From: Stichopus chloronotus
Taxonomy: Eukaryota > Echinodermata > Holothuroidea > Aspidochirotida > Stichopodidae
Assembly (NCBI GenBank): GCA_021234535.1
Contig: CM037830.1
Span: 22,809,116 to 22,873,115 of the forward strand
Direction of reading: 5' to 3'
DNA length: 64,000 nt
Of this stretch, positions 1 through 9,869 are shown one piece after another (positions within the stretch are counted from its first letter, which is position 1; each line of letters starts with the position of its first letter). Below the pieces are notes generated by a model. It was given only the letters and a program-made list of their open reading frames with translations, ran no database searches and was not told where the DNA came from. A program made the translations under genes and the position numbers.

Positions 1-1247
1 TTTAACTTGGCCACAATGTTCCTTGGGTGATAGTTCTTGTGGGTTGTTCAAAACTTTCAGTCCATACCCCCACATGAACTCTATGGTCCATTTTAAGAGA
101 TTCTGCAAACAGTTTCTCCTCCTACAGATTCTCTCGTACATTTTTTTTTGTCTGTCATAATGATGATCGTATGGTGTTCTTGAATTTATAGTCTATGGTT
201 TTATGTGGGCCATATGGTCCATTTAGTGAAATTCTGCAAAATGCTTAACTCCTTCTACTTTTAAAGTGCCCCTTTAACTCTTTTTTCTGACAAGGCTTTT
301 CTGTGTACTCCCATTATCCAACATCTCAAATACCTCTATTGCACATGAATGGTAATTGAGTAATGGGACAGTGTTAGTTGGTGAATTATCTGAGATTTGT
401 ATTACCCTGAGGCAGTTGGTTTGTGTAGAGACATTAAAGGGGCACTTTAAATTCTTTCATGATGAAATTTAGATTTTTTCCAGTTCTTCTCAGACCTGTC
501 ACCTATGTGTCAAGTTTCCTTCACATAAGTCTTCAAGTGAGGATCGATGGTCAATCTAAGAGCTTCACCATGTGTCCATGGAAATGACCACTAATGAATA
601 AGTAGTTAAAGATTTAAATTGGTTTTGGAAAACTTGTGAATATTTACTTTTCACATAAGTACTAACTCATACGCCCACAACCAGAAAAATCAGTGAGAAA
701 AATTACTTAAAATCAGCAGTTTTCATGATTGATGTATGTAAATAGTGATGCTAATATAAGCATTGTTATTTGGTGTAGTACCAATTTTCACAATTTATCA
801 ATAAATATGGAAGTTCTACACTGTTGATGCTCTTTTTATGAAATTCTGCAACTTGTGCAGTTCCACAGCTTCTCTTGTATACTGTTGATGATTTGCTATA
901 GTGATACTCCATTAGAAGTTCCTGTGATTTGACATAATGACATATAAACGGTAAATTCAGTGTGTAGGAGGTATGAGCTTCTGCACCATTGGTGCTTTTG
1001 TTTTAAATAATGTTTACAAGTTAGGCATCAGTTGCTTTGCAAGAAGTCCCACCTTCTTTGCAAGTGGCTTCATGTTGCTCTCATATGAGAAGTCATTGAA
1101 TTCAGAAATGTATCTATGTGAGTTGATCATTGTAAAAGCTCAAGGGTATATCTATGGAGAACTAACACATTTTCTGCATCCCAAAATGACTGCCTCAGAT
1201 GCACTATGTTGATTTGATAATGTTTCTCCTTTGACACTTTCTTGCAG
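1..1247. other. Intron-like DNA upstream of the Speedy exon
   Basis: This is AT-rich sequence with no convincing exon or repeat. It ends in a pyrimidine-rich acceptor (ctttcttgcag) directly before the exon at 1248. The short open frame at 973-1212 shows no recognisable domain and runs up against the acceptor region, so I read the whole stretch as intron. Confidence 0.4.
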
Positions 1248-1333
1248 TATCTATTGGCAATGGTATTTGCATACTTTAAAAGAGCAAACTACAGTGGAAA
1301 GCAGATCAATAGAATGAACTTCTTCATTGCCCT
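1248..1333 (+). CDS. Internal exon of a Speedy/RINGO-like CDK activator
   Basis: The 86-bp exon lies between an acceptor (ttgcag) and a consensus donor (gtaagt). It reads YLLAMVFAYFKRANYSG and ends in MNFFIAL. That strongly resembles the alpha-helical core of the Speedy/RINGO family, which binds and activates CDK1/CDK2 without needing cyclin and acts in meiosis and S phase. In family members this segment is followed by a YLAND-type motif, so the next exon should begin with that codon run. I could not find that exon or the preceding one in the window. The next exon may lie beyond the retroelement cluster or be absent. The exon looks undamaged. The identification rests on motif memory only. Confidence 0.6.
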
Positions 1334-1463
1334 GTAAGTATATTCAAGATGTCATGGCATGTATTACTCAGTAGTTATTAAATTGGTTAACTTGTTAAGA
1401 AAGGAGACCATTTAAGCTGTCTCAAATGACAATCTTCATTAGGTTGAATATTTTTGTCCTTGG

Positions 1464-1841
1464 TGTAACGCCACAAATTGACACAAAGAGTGACTAGTTA
1501 CCAGGTTGTTTTGGATACATATTTATTCACAAATGTTAATTTGGAATTAAGGAAGTAATTCCTAATTCCCCAGTCCTGCTTCTTGTTATATTGGAGAAAA
1601 GGAGTAAACCTGTTATCTGTCCTCCAAGAACATTCCTAACCCCCACTTTTCAAGAGAAACACTTTTCAAGGGAAAACTTCAGCACAGATTGGAAAACACA
1701 TGTGCACACAATTGGAGAATTGATGCAAAGTGGCACTCACTCAGATAGTTTTATTAGTCATTACTAACTATGACTAATGGGTGATATAGAGGGCTAAAGA
1801 GGGTATAACATTAAAGGGGTGCTCAATTAGCCATTGTTACA
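1464..1841 (-). repeat. Putative 3' LTR of an older Ty3-type element
   Basis: The segment starts TGTAACGCCA and ends CCATTGTTACA, giving inverted TGTAAC/GTTACA termini as in many LTRs. Read on the minus strand, a purine-rich run (GCAGGGGAGTG) lies immediately upstream of its TG start, where a polypurine tract would sit. No matching second LTR and no target duplication were found. The link to the integrase remnant at 9870-11020 is inference, resting on the same strand and on the position once the younger insertion is removed. Confidence 0.4.
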
Positions 1842-3046
1842 CACTCCCCTGCAATATCGTTGTCTTCCACGGCAACATAAAAAAAATCAAAGTAAGGCAT
1901 AAAACATGAAACATTCCAAACGTTTTAGCATAACAATGTAACATCATTTTCATTGGTTGTACCAATAACCAACTGTGGTAAGCACCTGCAAACCATGGAC
2001 ATGTTGTCCCAACTTTTACTCCAATAAGCTTTTGTACCTGTTTGTACATAGAGTTCACTATCACACAATACACATTTATTTGACACAATCATACACATAT
2101 AAGACTTGGCTGCTGTGCAGCAAATAAGTCTATTATTGTGGCATTCCCATGTGAAAAAGCGCCCTTTAATTGCACTTCCGTTCCGGTTTTCGTTGCCCCA
2201 GGCACATATCAAGGCAACAGCGTCATTCGAAAGAAATTCAGTGCCTCTCTCTACTGGCTGGCTGGCTGGCCTCCTTTTTACAAGATAACACACAAAAGTG
2301 AAATTTACAGTAAAATATGTCCAGATATGAAATCTAAGCGCGATTTACCATTGAATTGCACTTTCAAATGAAAAATTTGGTTGGGTAAGAAGCAATTTAA
2401 CAAAATATCACGGTCTTCTTTTGTTTTTAAATGTGTTCTTCTCACAAACAAACTTCCTCCCCCTCTGCAGTATTGTCAATATCATTAGCTCAATTCGGAC
2501 TGTACCATTACTGTGAATTTCCAAATCAATATATCTTCTTGCACCCCATTAAATATGAGATTTCAATGACATGCTTTTCAGACATACGTATGTTATATTT
2601 TTATACCTTATTACGTATATATTATGGATTTAACTTCATAATTTCAACCTTAACATCACACTATAAATTAACACCCAAGTTACATCTATCACACCTTAAG
2701 TTTGTGTTAACTACATGGCGTACAAACTTCTCTACTCCAACAACATTACACAGCATACAGTCTAGTCCTGATTGCACTGTACAGGCACTACAATGTGTAC
2801 AACTTAACTGCTGCAGCAACCCTTCGCGCCAAAACAAACGTGTGGTAGGAGATACTGTATTTTGTAAGGAGGACGCACACTAAGGGAACAGCAAACCTTA
2901 AACGATTTTTGTAAGGATTAGGCATCTGGAAGTACGTATTTTGACAAATTCTGCACCAAATTGAAAAATTCAACCACATAATCGGGTGTAAATGAGCCAT
3001 CAAACACTATCTTGGTATCCTCTAGCCAATAACATGCAAAAATAGT
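1842..3046. other. Possible 3' non-coding part of the older Ty3-type element
   Basis: There is no recognisable gene here. The open frame at 2431-2883 has no motif. If the younger Ty3 insertion is removed, this stretch joins to 9622-9869 and would lie between the old element's integrase frame and its putative LTR. It could equally be unrelated host DNA. Confidence 0.25.
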
Positions 3047-3051
3047 GCCAC
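3047..3051. repeat. Target-site duplication GCCAC, left copy
   Basis: GCCAC directly precedes the left LTR and recurs directly after the right LTR at 9622-9626. A 5-bp duplication is usual for Ty3-type integrases. Confidence 0.85.
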
Positions 3052-3189
3052 TGTTGTGTCTAACCTTACAATTAAGGACGCTGACAACAGGCTTTCCAGA
3101 AATATCTCGGAACTTTATTTACAACATGGCGTCGGTTCTGTCCCTACACTCAGACTCTTCAGGAGGTGTCACTCAACTAATACATCACA
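3052..3189 (-). repeat. 3' LTR of the Ty3 element
   Basis: This 138-bp repeat is identical base for base to 9484-9621. It begins TGTTGTGTC and ends TACATCACA on the plus strand. On the minus strand it carries an AATAAA-type polyadenylation signal near its middle (complement of tttatt). It is unusually short for a Ty3 LTR. Confidence 0.93.
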
Positions 3190-3190
3190 A

Positions 3191-3203
3191 TTCCTCCCCC
3201 TTT
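3191..3203 (-). other. Polypurine tract of the Ty3 element
   Basis: On the minus strand this reads AAAGGGGGAGGAA and ends one base before the 3' LTR. That is the position and composition expected of the plus-strand DNA primer. Confidence 0.8.
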
Positions 3204-3543
3204 AGTGAAAACATGGCTTCCCAAAGCTTAACATGCAAGAAGTTTACGTGATCAATAAAGTGCAGTTTTACTTTTGCCTCCTTTCTCAAACTAACTTTGA
3301 TGGTCATCCTGACAGGTAACTACTCCATGCTTAACAACTTTGTTTCTTTACAAGTGCTCACCACTAACCTGTCATGAGTACTTATGGCCTTACTCAACTT
3401 TTAACCTTAAGTTTAACTCTGAATACATAACAAATCTTAACCTTTTCTCAGGTTTCAACTAACAAACTACTTGCAACTTTGGTTTTCTTCTTCTTACTTG
3501 GATAACATATTTACAATAAGAATTTCACAAGATATCTCACCCT
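3204..3543. other. 3' untranslated part of the Ty3 element
   Basis: This stretch lies between the pol stop codon and the polypurine tract. I see no further open frame and no env-like gene. Confidence 0.6.
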
Positions 3544-6500
3544 TCACTTGTACACTACATAATCCTTCAATAAAACTGAAGGGTATTTCTTCCTAGTAGA
3601 TACCCTGGTACTGCCTTGATCGGTTAAATTTTGCTTGTTAGTCTCTACCTGATCAGGTGTTTGCACAGGTACCATTCCTACTGTAGCTTTGTTACTAGCC
3701 TGTTCAGCGCTCGCAGCATTTGTTGCTGTGTCTGCTACTGCAACAGTAGGGGCGCAAACTGACTGAGGTATCGGTACGGGCGCACTAATTGCTTCTCTGC
3801 TTGCCACATTTGGACTAGCATTGCATGCATCGAGATCACTAGCTGCTATGGTGCGCAGACGCAATTGGTCGTTGTGCCTTCGGATCTTTCGACCGTCCTC
3901 AAGGTCCACTTCACACATAGAAGGGTTCAAGATTTCTGACACTACTCCCTTCAACCACGTTGGTCCTGGTGCAAAGTTCTTAGCCAAAACAGGGTCTTGT
4001 ACGTAAAAGTTTCGACTTTTAGCCCTTGTGTTTTTTCGGTCAGTCATACCACTCTGTTGTATCTTGACTTTTCTGGCTATATTTGGACGAACTTGGTCTA
4101 GACGGCTCATGATGTGACGTCTGTACAGTAACTCGCTTGGGCATTTACCGGTGGTTGCTTGCGGTGTTATTCTGTATCTCATCAGAACTTTCTGTAGCTT
4201 GAGTTCTAGATTTCCTTCAGTGATCTTTTTTACACCATTTTTTATGGTTTGGACAGCTCTTTCTGCTAAGCCGTTGCTGGCTGGGTGTTTCGGTGCTGTC
4301 TGTACATGTTCAATGCTATTGCTTGTCAAAAACCGTGTGAATTCCTCACTAACAAATTGTGTCCCGTTATCACTTACTACGGTTTCGGGTATTCCATGAG
4401 TTGCAAACATTCTACGCATTGCTGTGATAGTTGCTGCAGCTGTAGCATTCTGAACTCTTACGGCTTCAATCCACTTGCTGTGAGCATCTACCACTATCAA
4501 CACATCTTGGTTAGAAATACTCGCATAATCTATGTGTAAACGTGTCCAGGGGTTTTCTGGAAATTCCCAGGGATGAATAGGTGTTCCCTGGGGCTGCTTT
4601 TGATGTTCTTGGCAGATCTCACATTCTCTGCACTTCTGCTCCAAATCTCTGTCAATGGATGGCCACCAAAAAAAGGATCTTGCTAAAGCTTTCATCTTTA
4701 CTATGCCCGGGTGGGTGGCATGCAATTCTTCAAGGAGCATACTCTGCAGAGCACCGTCATTTGGTATCACTACTCTGTGTCCCCAGAGTACAATATCATC
4801 TTCAACACTTAATTCTTGTCTCTTTTGGGAGAATGGTGCATACTCCTCTCCTAGGTTTCGCTTTTCTGGCCATCCCCCTAAAATATACTCTCTTACTCGT
4901 GCTAAAATAGGGTCTTTCTTAGTTGACGCTTTGATTTCTGTCGCTTCCACTGGACGCTGATCTACCTTATTTAATAAGTAGACCTGTTCTCCATCTGGCA
5001 TTGGAAGAAACATGTCAAACAACCAGTCCACTTTCTCCTCATCATCTAACGGAAGACGAGATAATGCATCTGCATTACTGTGATTGGAACCTGCTTTATG
5101 CTCAATTTCAAAATCATAAGCGGATAAGATCATATGCCATCTAGTCACTCGGGCAGATGCCATAGAGCTGGCTGGTTTCTGGCTTCCAAACAGTGATACG
5201 AGCAGCTTGTGATCGGTCACTATCGTAAAATGTCTTCCATGAAGAAATTTATGGAATTTTTTGAGTCCAAAGACTATGGAAAGACCTTCCTTCTCGAACT
5301 GGGCATACTTTTGTTCGGTAGTTGACAACTTTCTTGATGCAAAAGCTATGGGACGTTCACTCCCATCATCCATTTTGTGGCTGATAACTGCTCCCAATCC
5401 ATATGGACTTGCATCAGTCTGTAAGAGTATGGGTTTACCAGGGTCAAAATGCACTAGCAGGCTATTACTCTGAAGTAATTCCTTTGACCTGGCAAATGCT
5501 CGTTCTTGGGCTGGTCCCCAAACAAATTTCGGGTCTTTTGCACCTGGGTTGGTAGACTTGAATTTCCCTCTGTTTTTTGCCTTTGTCTGGCCTGAACTAT
5601 ACTCTTTCTGGAGCAGCTGTGTCAGGGGCACAATTTCATCTGCTAATTTTGGTACAAACTTCCGGTAATAACCTAAAAGTCCTAGGTATGCTTGAAGTGC
5701 TGTTTGATTTTGTGGTCTCGGTGCTTCTTGAATTTCTCTTATCTTTTGAGGTAGTGGTCGGAGTCCCTGTGCATCTAGTGTGTGTCCTAGATAAACTACT
5801 GACTCTTTGAAAAATTCGCATTTGCTCCTCTGTAGTTTTAAACCACTTTCTTCAAGCCTTTGGAAGACCTTGCTCAAGTTTTCCAGGTGCTCTTGGTTGT
5901 TTTTTCCACTGATGATGATGTCATCCAGGTATGGGCGGCACATTGGGATATTGGCTAGCAGTGATTCCATCGTTCTCTGGAATATAGCGGGCGCTGATGC
6001 AATCCCAAAGGGAAGGCGAGTATATTGAAAAAGACCACGGTGTGTGTTAATTGTAGTATATTTTCTGGCAGCTTCTTCCAGCTCTATTTGATGATAAGCA
6101 TGTGATAGATCTAACTTGGAGAAATGCTGGCCTCCTTGTAGATCTTGCACTAAATCCTCTAATGTAGGGATAGGATACTGCTCACATCTTAATACTTTGT
6201 TTGCAGTTAGTTTGTAATTTCCACACAACCGGATCTTCCCATTTGGTTTATCGATGGACACTATTGGACAGGCGTAATCAGAGAAGGCTACTGGCTCAAT
6301 TATTCCTTTTTCCTGCAAGGCGTCTAGCTCGGCCTCTATTTTGTGCCTACTTGCATACGTTACAGGGGCTGCCTTATAGAATAATGGTTCCTCCTTGGCT
6401 GCATGGACTTTTGCCTGGAATTCTTTCAGCTTCCCTGGTTGACTGGTATCAAACACACCTTTGTGTTTGGCTACTATGGCTTCTAGTTGACTTGGACCAC

Positions 6501-6765
6501 TTGAAGGTGCTGTCTGAGTACTATGAATTTGTACGGGTACTGGCTCACTGGTAATTTCACTCGGTAAATTAAGTTCTATGCCTAACTCACGCATCCAGTC
6601 TCGGCCCATCAAAGTTACACCTTCCTTAACTACAAGCAAGGGCAGCTGTTTTGTAAAGTTATTGTACCTTACCCTAACCTTAGCTTTACCTAAAATAGGT
6701 AACCATACCACCTGTGTATGTTCGCAGATTCCCAGGTGACTTGCTGAGGCTGTCCGGGTCTCCAA
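3544..6765 (-). CDS. pol: Ty3 Pol polyprotein: protease C-part, RT, RNase H, integrase
   Basis: This 1073-residue open frame copies element RNA into DNA and integrates it. Its start is only the first methionine: the protease active site lies upstream in the gag frame. RT spans roughly residues 130-330, with the KLDLSHAY aspartate near 219 and YLDD at 279-282. RNase H begins near 440 (TDAS at about 450). The integrase HHCC zinc site is at about 682-718, and the catalytic residues are D~746, D~799 (SDNGTQF) and E~835. A basic, low-complexity tail ends the protein. No stop interrupts RT, RNase H or integrase. Real translation must come from the gag frame, and the frame changes near 6715, in the protease between its active site and the VVWLPI strand. 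I take that change to be a mutation rather than programmed recoding, because it falls inside a domain. Confidence 0.9.
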   Translation of the reverse strand: METRTASASHLGICEHTQVVWLPILGKAKVRVRYNNFTKQLPLLVVKEGVTLMGRDWMRELGIELNLPSEITSEPVPVQIHSTQTAPSSGPSQLEAIVAKHKGVFDTSQPGKLKEFQAKVHAAKEEPLFYKAAPVTYASRHKIEAELDALQEKGIIEPVAFSDYACPIVSIDKPNGKIRLCGNYKLTANKVLRCEQYPIPTLEDLVQDLQGGQHFSKLDLSHAYHQIELEEAARKYTTINTHRGLFQYTRLPFGIASAPAIFQRTMESLLANIPMCRPYLDDIIISGKNNQEHLENLSKVFQRLEESGLKLQRSKCEFFKESVVYLGHTLDAQGLRPLPQKIREIQEAPRPQNQTALQAYLGLLGYYRKFVPKLADEIVPLTQLLQKEYSSGQTKAKNRGKFKSTNPGAKDPKFVWGPAQERAFARSKELLQSNSLLVHFDPGKPILLQTDASPYGLGAVISHKMDDGSERPIAFASRKLSTTEQKYAQFEKEGLSIVFGLKKFHKFLHGRHFTIVTDHKLLVSLFGSQKPASSMASARVTRWHMILSAYDFEIEHKAGSNHSNADALSRLPLDDEEKVDWLFDMFLPMPDGEQVYLLNKVDQRPVEATEIKASTKKDPILARVREYILGGWPEKRNLGEEYAPFSQKRQELSVEDDIVLWGHRVVIPNDGALQSMLLEELHATHPGIVKMKALARSFFWWPSIDRDLEQKCRECEICQEHQKQPQGTPIHPWEFPENPWTRLHIDYASISNQDVLIVVDAHSKWIEAVRVQNATAAATITAMRRMFATHGIPETVVSDNGTQFVSEEFTRFLTSNSIEHVQTAPKHPASNGLAERAVQTIKNGVKKITEGNLELKLQKVLMRYRITPQATTGKCPSELLYRRHIMSRLDQVRPNIARKVKIQQSGMTDRKNTRAKSRNFYVQDPVLAKNFAPGPTWLKGVVSEILNPSMCEVDLEDGRKIRRHNDQLRLRTIAASDLDACNASPNVASREAISAPVPIPQSVCAPTVAVADTATNAASAEQASNKATVGMVPVQTPDQVETNKQNLTDQGSTRVSTRKKYPSVLLKDYVVYK

Positions 6766-7774
6766 TTCGAGGAAATGTATCTCTGGACATCATCGACCAC
6801 GGGCTACCTGTGTCCACCTCAAAATGTAAATCTTTGCTCTCGACCTGTAACAAAACATAATAGGGTTTATCAGTTATGTGGTTAATACTCTGAACTTCAT
6901 CAAAGTGATTTAATCCCTCAAAGTGGTTGACTTCCTCTTCTGGTTCTGATTCTTTATCTTCATTTAGATGGTGAGCTTGACTGTTTCTTTTGGCATGCTT
7001 TTGCTGGTATGCTTTGACTGCTTCACATTGTGATTTGGTGTGTCCTTTATTCTGACACTTGTAACACTTTTCACCGATGAAGGGACAGTCACGTGGTAAG
7101 TGTCTCCCTCCACATCTCCAACATTTTTTTTCGTTAGTTTTGCTAATGGCTGCTGAGGATGCACGGCTTCGTTGATTCTCTGGCTTCTTGGGTTGAGGTT
7201 TTCTGTAACCTATCTTATGGACGGTGCTTTCAGCTGCTGTACTTGGAGTTCCAATTTGTTTTATTGACTCGACATCCTTCTGAGCCATCTCCATGGCAGT
7301 AGCCATAGAAAACGCTTTGGCAAAGGTTAGCTCTGTCTCACTCAGTAGTTTCTTCTGAATTGAGGCATCTTTTACACCAACAACTAGGCGATCTCTCAGC
7401 ATGCTATCTAATTCTCTAAAATTGCAACCCTCACTCAACTGCCGCAATTTGGCTACGAACTGAGCAACAGATTCACCTGGCTGCTGAGAACAACTATAGA
7501 ATCGATAGCGCTGTACAATTTCTGTCGGTGTTGGCGAAAAATGTGTTTTAAGTGCTTTCACACATTCTGCATATGTTTTCTCACTTGGTTTTGCAGGCTG
7601 CACTAAGGCGCGCAATGTGTGGTAGGCCTTACTACCTATACTGGTTAGAAAAACAGATCACTTTTTGCCATCATCTTCAATCCCATTTGACTCAAACCAG
7701 GCTGCTAGGACCTCTGTCCATTCTTCGAAGTTTGTAAACTTCTCAAACTGTGGAACTGTTCCTACTGTCGGCAT
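6686..7774 (-). pseudogene. gag: Ty3 Gag with start of protease, premature stop
   Basis: The frame runs from ATG at 7774-7772 (MPTVGTVPQFEKF) to 6686. Gag packages element RNA. It shows a helical capsid-like region followed by two CCHC knuckles, CWRCGGRHLPRDC and CYKCQNKGHTKSQC. The protease active site is FEVDTGSPWS, still in this frame. Codon 39 is TGA (7660-7658). A CGA-to-TGA change, a typical methylated-CpG decay, would explain it. The frame then continues open for over 320 codons. At the 3' end it leaves the protease frame near 6715 and stops at 6686, so protease is split between two frames. Both defects would block a normal Gag-Pol. Confidence 0.8.
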
Positions 7775-9460
7775 TTTGGCCTCACTTAATTGCTACTAGG
7801 CTTACTTGACTTTTTCAATCAAGCTTGCCCTGTGCCCTAGTTCTGTAACTGGTTTCCCAATTACTGTACTATCATTACAACCTTCAACGGTAATGAATTT
7901 CAAGGGAATTAATGCCTTACTAGCATAGACTGCTCTTTCTATTAAGCTAATTATGATCAATACCAGTCTTATCCTTTTACTTTAGCTGATATACAGTTAA
8001 ATACTTTCCAAAAACACCCTCTATCTCAAGGTCTGTCACAGCAAATGCTTGCAAAATCAGCTGTGCTTTGCTCTTGGCCTAGGCTGGCTAGGTCCAAGCT
8101 CTAGGATCTAAAGTTTTAAGATACAGCTTTTACTGTACCATAACATGCATCACTTGATCACATAGGCCTACTGGATGTCCCCAACAACACCAGGCTACTG
8201 GTAGCTGATGGCTACGTCATACAACAGGTTTATTACATACAGTACCTGCTATGCCTATAAAATGCTTTGTCATTTACTTATGAAAAAAATCCATGAAAGT
8301 TTCCACGACTGAACAATGATAACATCATCATTTGATGTATAATATATGTCCAAACAACTTCAGTTCAAGTTACAATATCAGTTCCTTTGCTCTGAAACTG
8401 GGCTACATGTACAGTCTGCTTCACTTATCAACCATCTCTGTTGAATGCATTGATAGTTTCCAACATAACAAACCCAATACTCAAGTCCTCTGAGTAAACT
8501 TTATCATTTGTTGATTTCCTACGAATATACAATACCACTACTGTAATACATTCTGAATCTGATGCTGTCTTCCCAGTGTCTTGGTATTGAGGCTAACCCC
8601 CCGTACTTCTCTGGCACTAAGGTCTGGCGGCGTCTCAACGTGGCATCCGGCATTTGATGAACAATCACTCTTTGGCTTTCCCTCGGCTGGGTTGACTGGC
8701 ACTTGAGGCTGAATGACTTTATGTTTACCTCTCTGGAAATTAGGCGTTGTGAGTTCAATTTTGGGCATAATAGGCAACCATAGTGTAATGCAGCTACTTC
8801 CTGCCAACAATGTCACAAAAGTGTAACAGCTGTGTGCAATCTTGGCATTTGATTCCTATGACTTAGGCATGAGCTCAGTCACTGTCACTTCAAATCACAC
8901 TTCTGTAGGCTTCACTACGGCAGATCAAGTAACCAAGTTCAACATATATATCTCAACATCAGGCTGCATACTACTATTTGGCAATACTGCGGCTTCCGTT
9001 TAGTTTACGGTACTTGTCTATGTAGTATGTCGTCATGGGCAATCCTCATAACGTTGATAGTCACTATGTGCTGGACTACAGTATGACTACTTTTCACTTT
9101 ATATGCTGGCTACACAGCAAAAGACGCGCTTAAAGTTCAGACTAGGCTAGTTCCTCACTGTCACTGGCTACACAACGACGAGCGAAATAGTTTACTTTTT
9201 GCATTACACTGGCTACACAGCGTAAACATACTGTTCGGCATTCTTGCTGATACGGATAGAGGCTTTCTATCTCATCTTACGGCAAACATCATTCACGAAC
9301 AGTCACAATAATCCTAATGCAAATGTATAAGGTTAGGCTGCCATCGTTATACAGTAATGATATTACCACCGATAGTTAGGCTTGCTCACGTGCAGGGCTT
9401 CCATTGTGCATATTTATCTCTTCAGCACATTGAGTTCCCATTATGTTAGTTTGGTAACAA
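7775..9460. other. Long 5' leader region of the Ty3 element
   Basis: This stretch lies between the primer site and the gag start. It has only short open frames. The longest on the minus strand (8538-8816) is proline-rich with no motif I recognise. Three direct copies of ctggctacaca occur near 9106, 9164 and 9209. The length is unusual for a leader, so it may hold a captured or inserted fragment. Confidence 0.5.
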
Positions 9461-9477
9461 TCCCATCTTCGTCGCCA
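9461..9477 (-). other. Primer-binding site, tRNA-Ser type
   Basis: The plus-strand bases tcccatcttcgtcgcca match the 3' end plus CCA of animal tRNA-Ser(GCT), as I remember it, at 16 of 17 positions. The site ends six bases from the 5' LTR. This is where reverse transcription would be primed. Confidence 0.8.
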
Positions 9478-9483
9478 AAATAC

Positions 9484-9621
9484 TGTTGTGTCTAACCTTA
9501 CAATTAAGGACGCTGACAACAGGCTTTCCAGAAATATCTCGGAACTTTATTTACAACATGGCGTCGGTTCTGTCCCTACACTCAGACTCTTCAGGAGGTG
9601 TCACTCAACTAATACATCACA
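9484..9621 (-). repeat. 5' LTR of the Ty3 element
   Basis: This LTR is identical to 3052-3189 over 138 bp and is followed by the GCCAC duplication at 9622-9626. The zero divergence suggests recent insertion, although so short a sequence dates only coarsely. Confidence 0.93.
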
Positions 9622-9717
9622 GCCACGTTTTGGTGTGTGGCTGAAAAATTCTGTCAGCATCGCGGAGGTAGCGGTTACGTAATACGTCACCGACTAGGGA
9701 AAGAATTTGTCCATCAA

Positions 9718-9752
9718 ACGTGAGTTGGAAGCCAGTGGCTTCCAACTCACGT
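9718..9752. repeat. Perfect 17-bp-arm hairpin
   Basis: The left arm is acgtgagttggaagcca. After one central base the exact reverse complement follows. RNA from either strand would fold into a near-blunt hairpin. It lies just outside the young Ty3 element, in sequence that may be the 3' region of the older one. Confidence 0.9.
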
Positions 9753-9869
9753 CAGTGGAACAAAAGGGTGCATTCTCACATGCTCAAATACCAAATCAAC
9801 ACAAACAATCAAAATTGAAAATAATACAAGAAAATATAGTGACAGTTAATATGATGAGAAAATATTTGT

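Larger units (their letters stand above)
3052..9621 (-). mobile_element. Full-length Ty3-type LTR retrotransposon (Mag-like)
   Basis: The element is 6570 bp on the minus strand. It has identical 138-bp LTRs (TG...CA), a GCCAC target duplication, a polypurine tract beside the 3' LTR and a tRNA-Ser-like primer site beside the 5' LTR. The internal order is gag with two zinc knuckles, protease, RT (YLDD), RNase H, then integrase (HHCC and DDE), which is the Ty3 order. The coding part is damaged by a stop in gag and a frame break in protease. The leader between the primer site and the gag start is about 1.7 kb, which is long. The Mag-like label follows from the two-knuckle gag and the tRNA-Ser primer and is less certain than the Ty3 call. 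Confidence 0.93.

Noticed and set aside
1464..1841. Solo LTR interpretation
   Set aside because: Flanks (cttgg and cactc) show no target duplication, so a 3' LTR of a longer, truncated element fits better.
1925..2293. 122-codon minus-strand open frame
   Set aside because: No domain, overlaps other frames of similar length, and lies in the putative 3' region of an old retroelement.
2431..2883. 150-codon plus-strand open frame
   Set aside because: Threonine/serine/leucine-rich AT translation without motif, antisense to the flanking retroelements; no splice support.
6686..6765. Programmed frameshift between Ty3 gag and pol
   Set aside because: The frame change falls inside the protease domain, between its active site and the next conserved strand, and no slippery heptamer is evident. 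A mutation is more likely.
8519..8816. Possible extra gene in the Ty3 leader
   Set aside because: Two overlapping short frames with no recognised domain. Kept only as part of the long leader.
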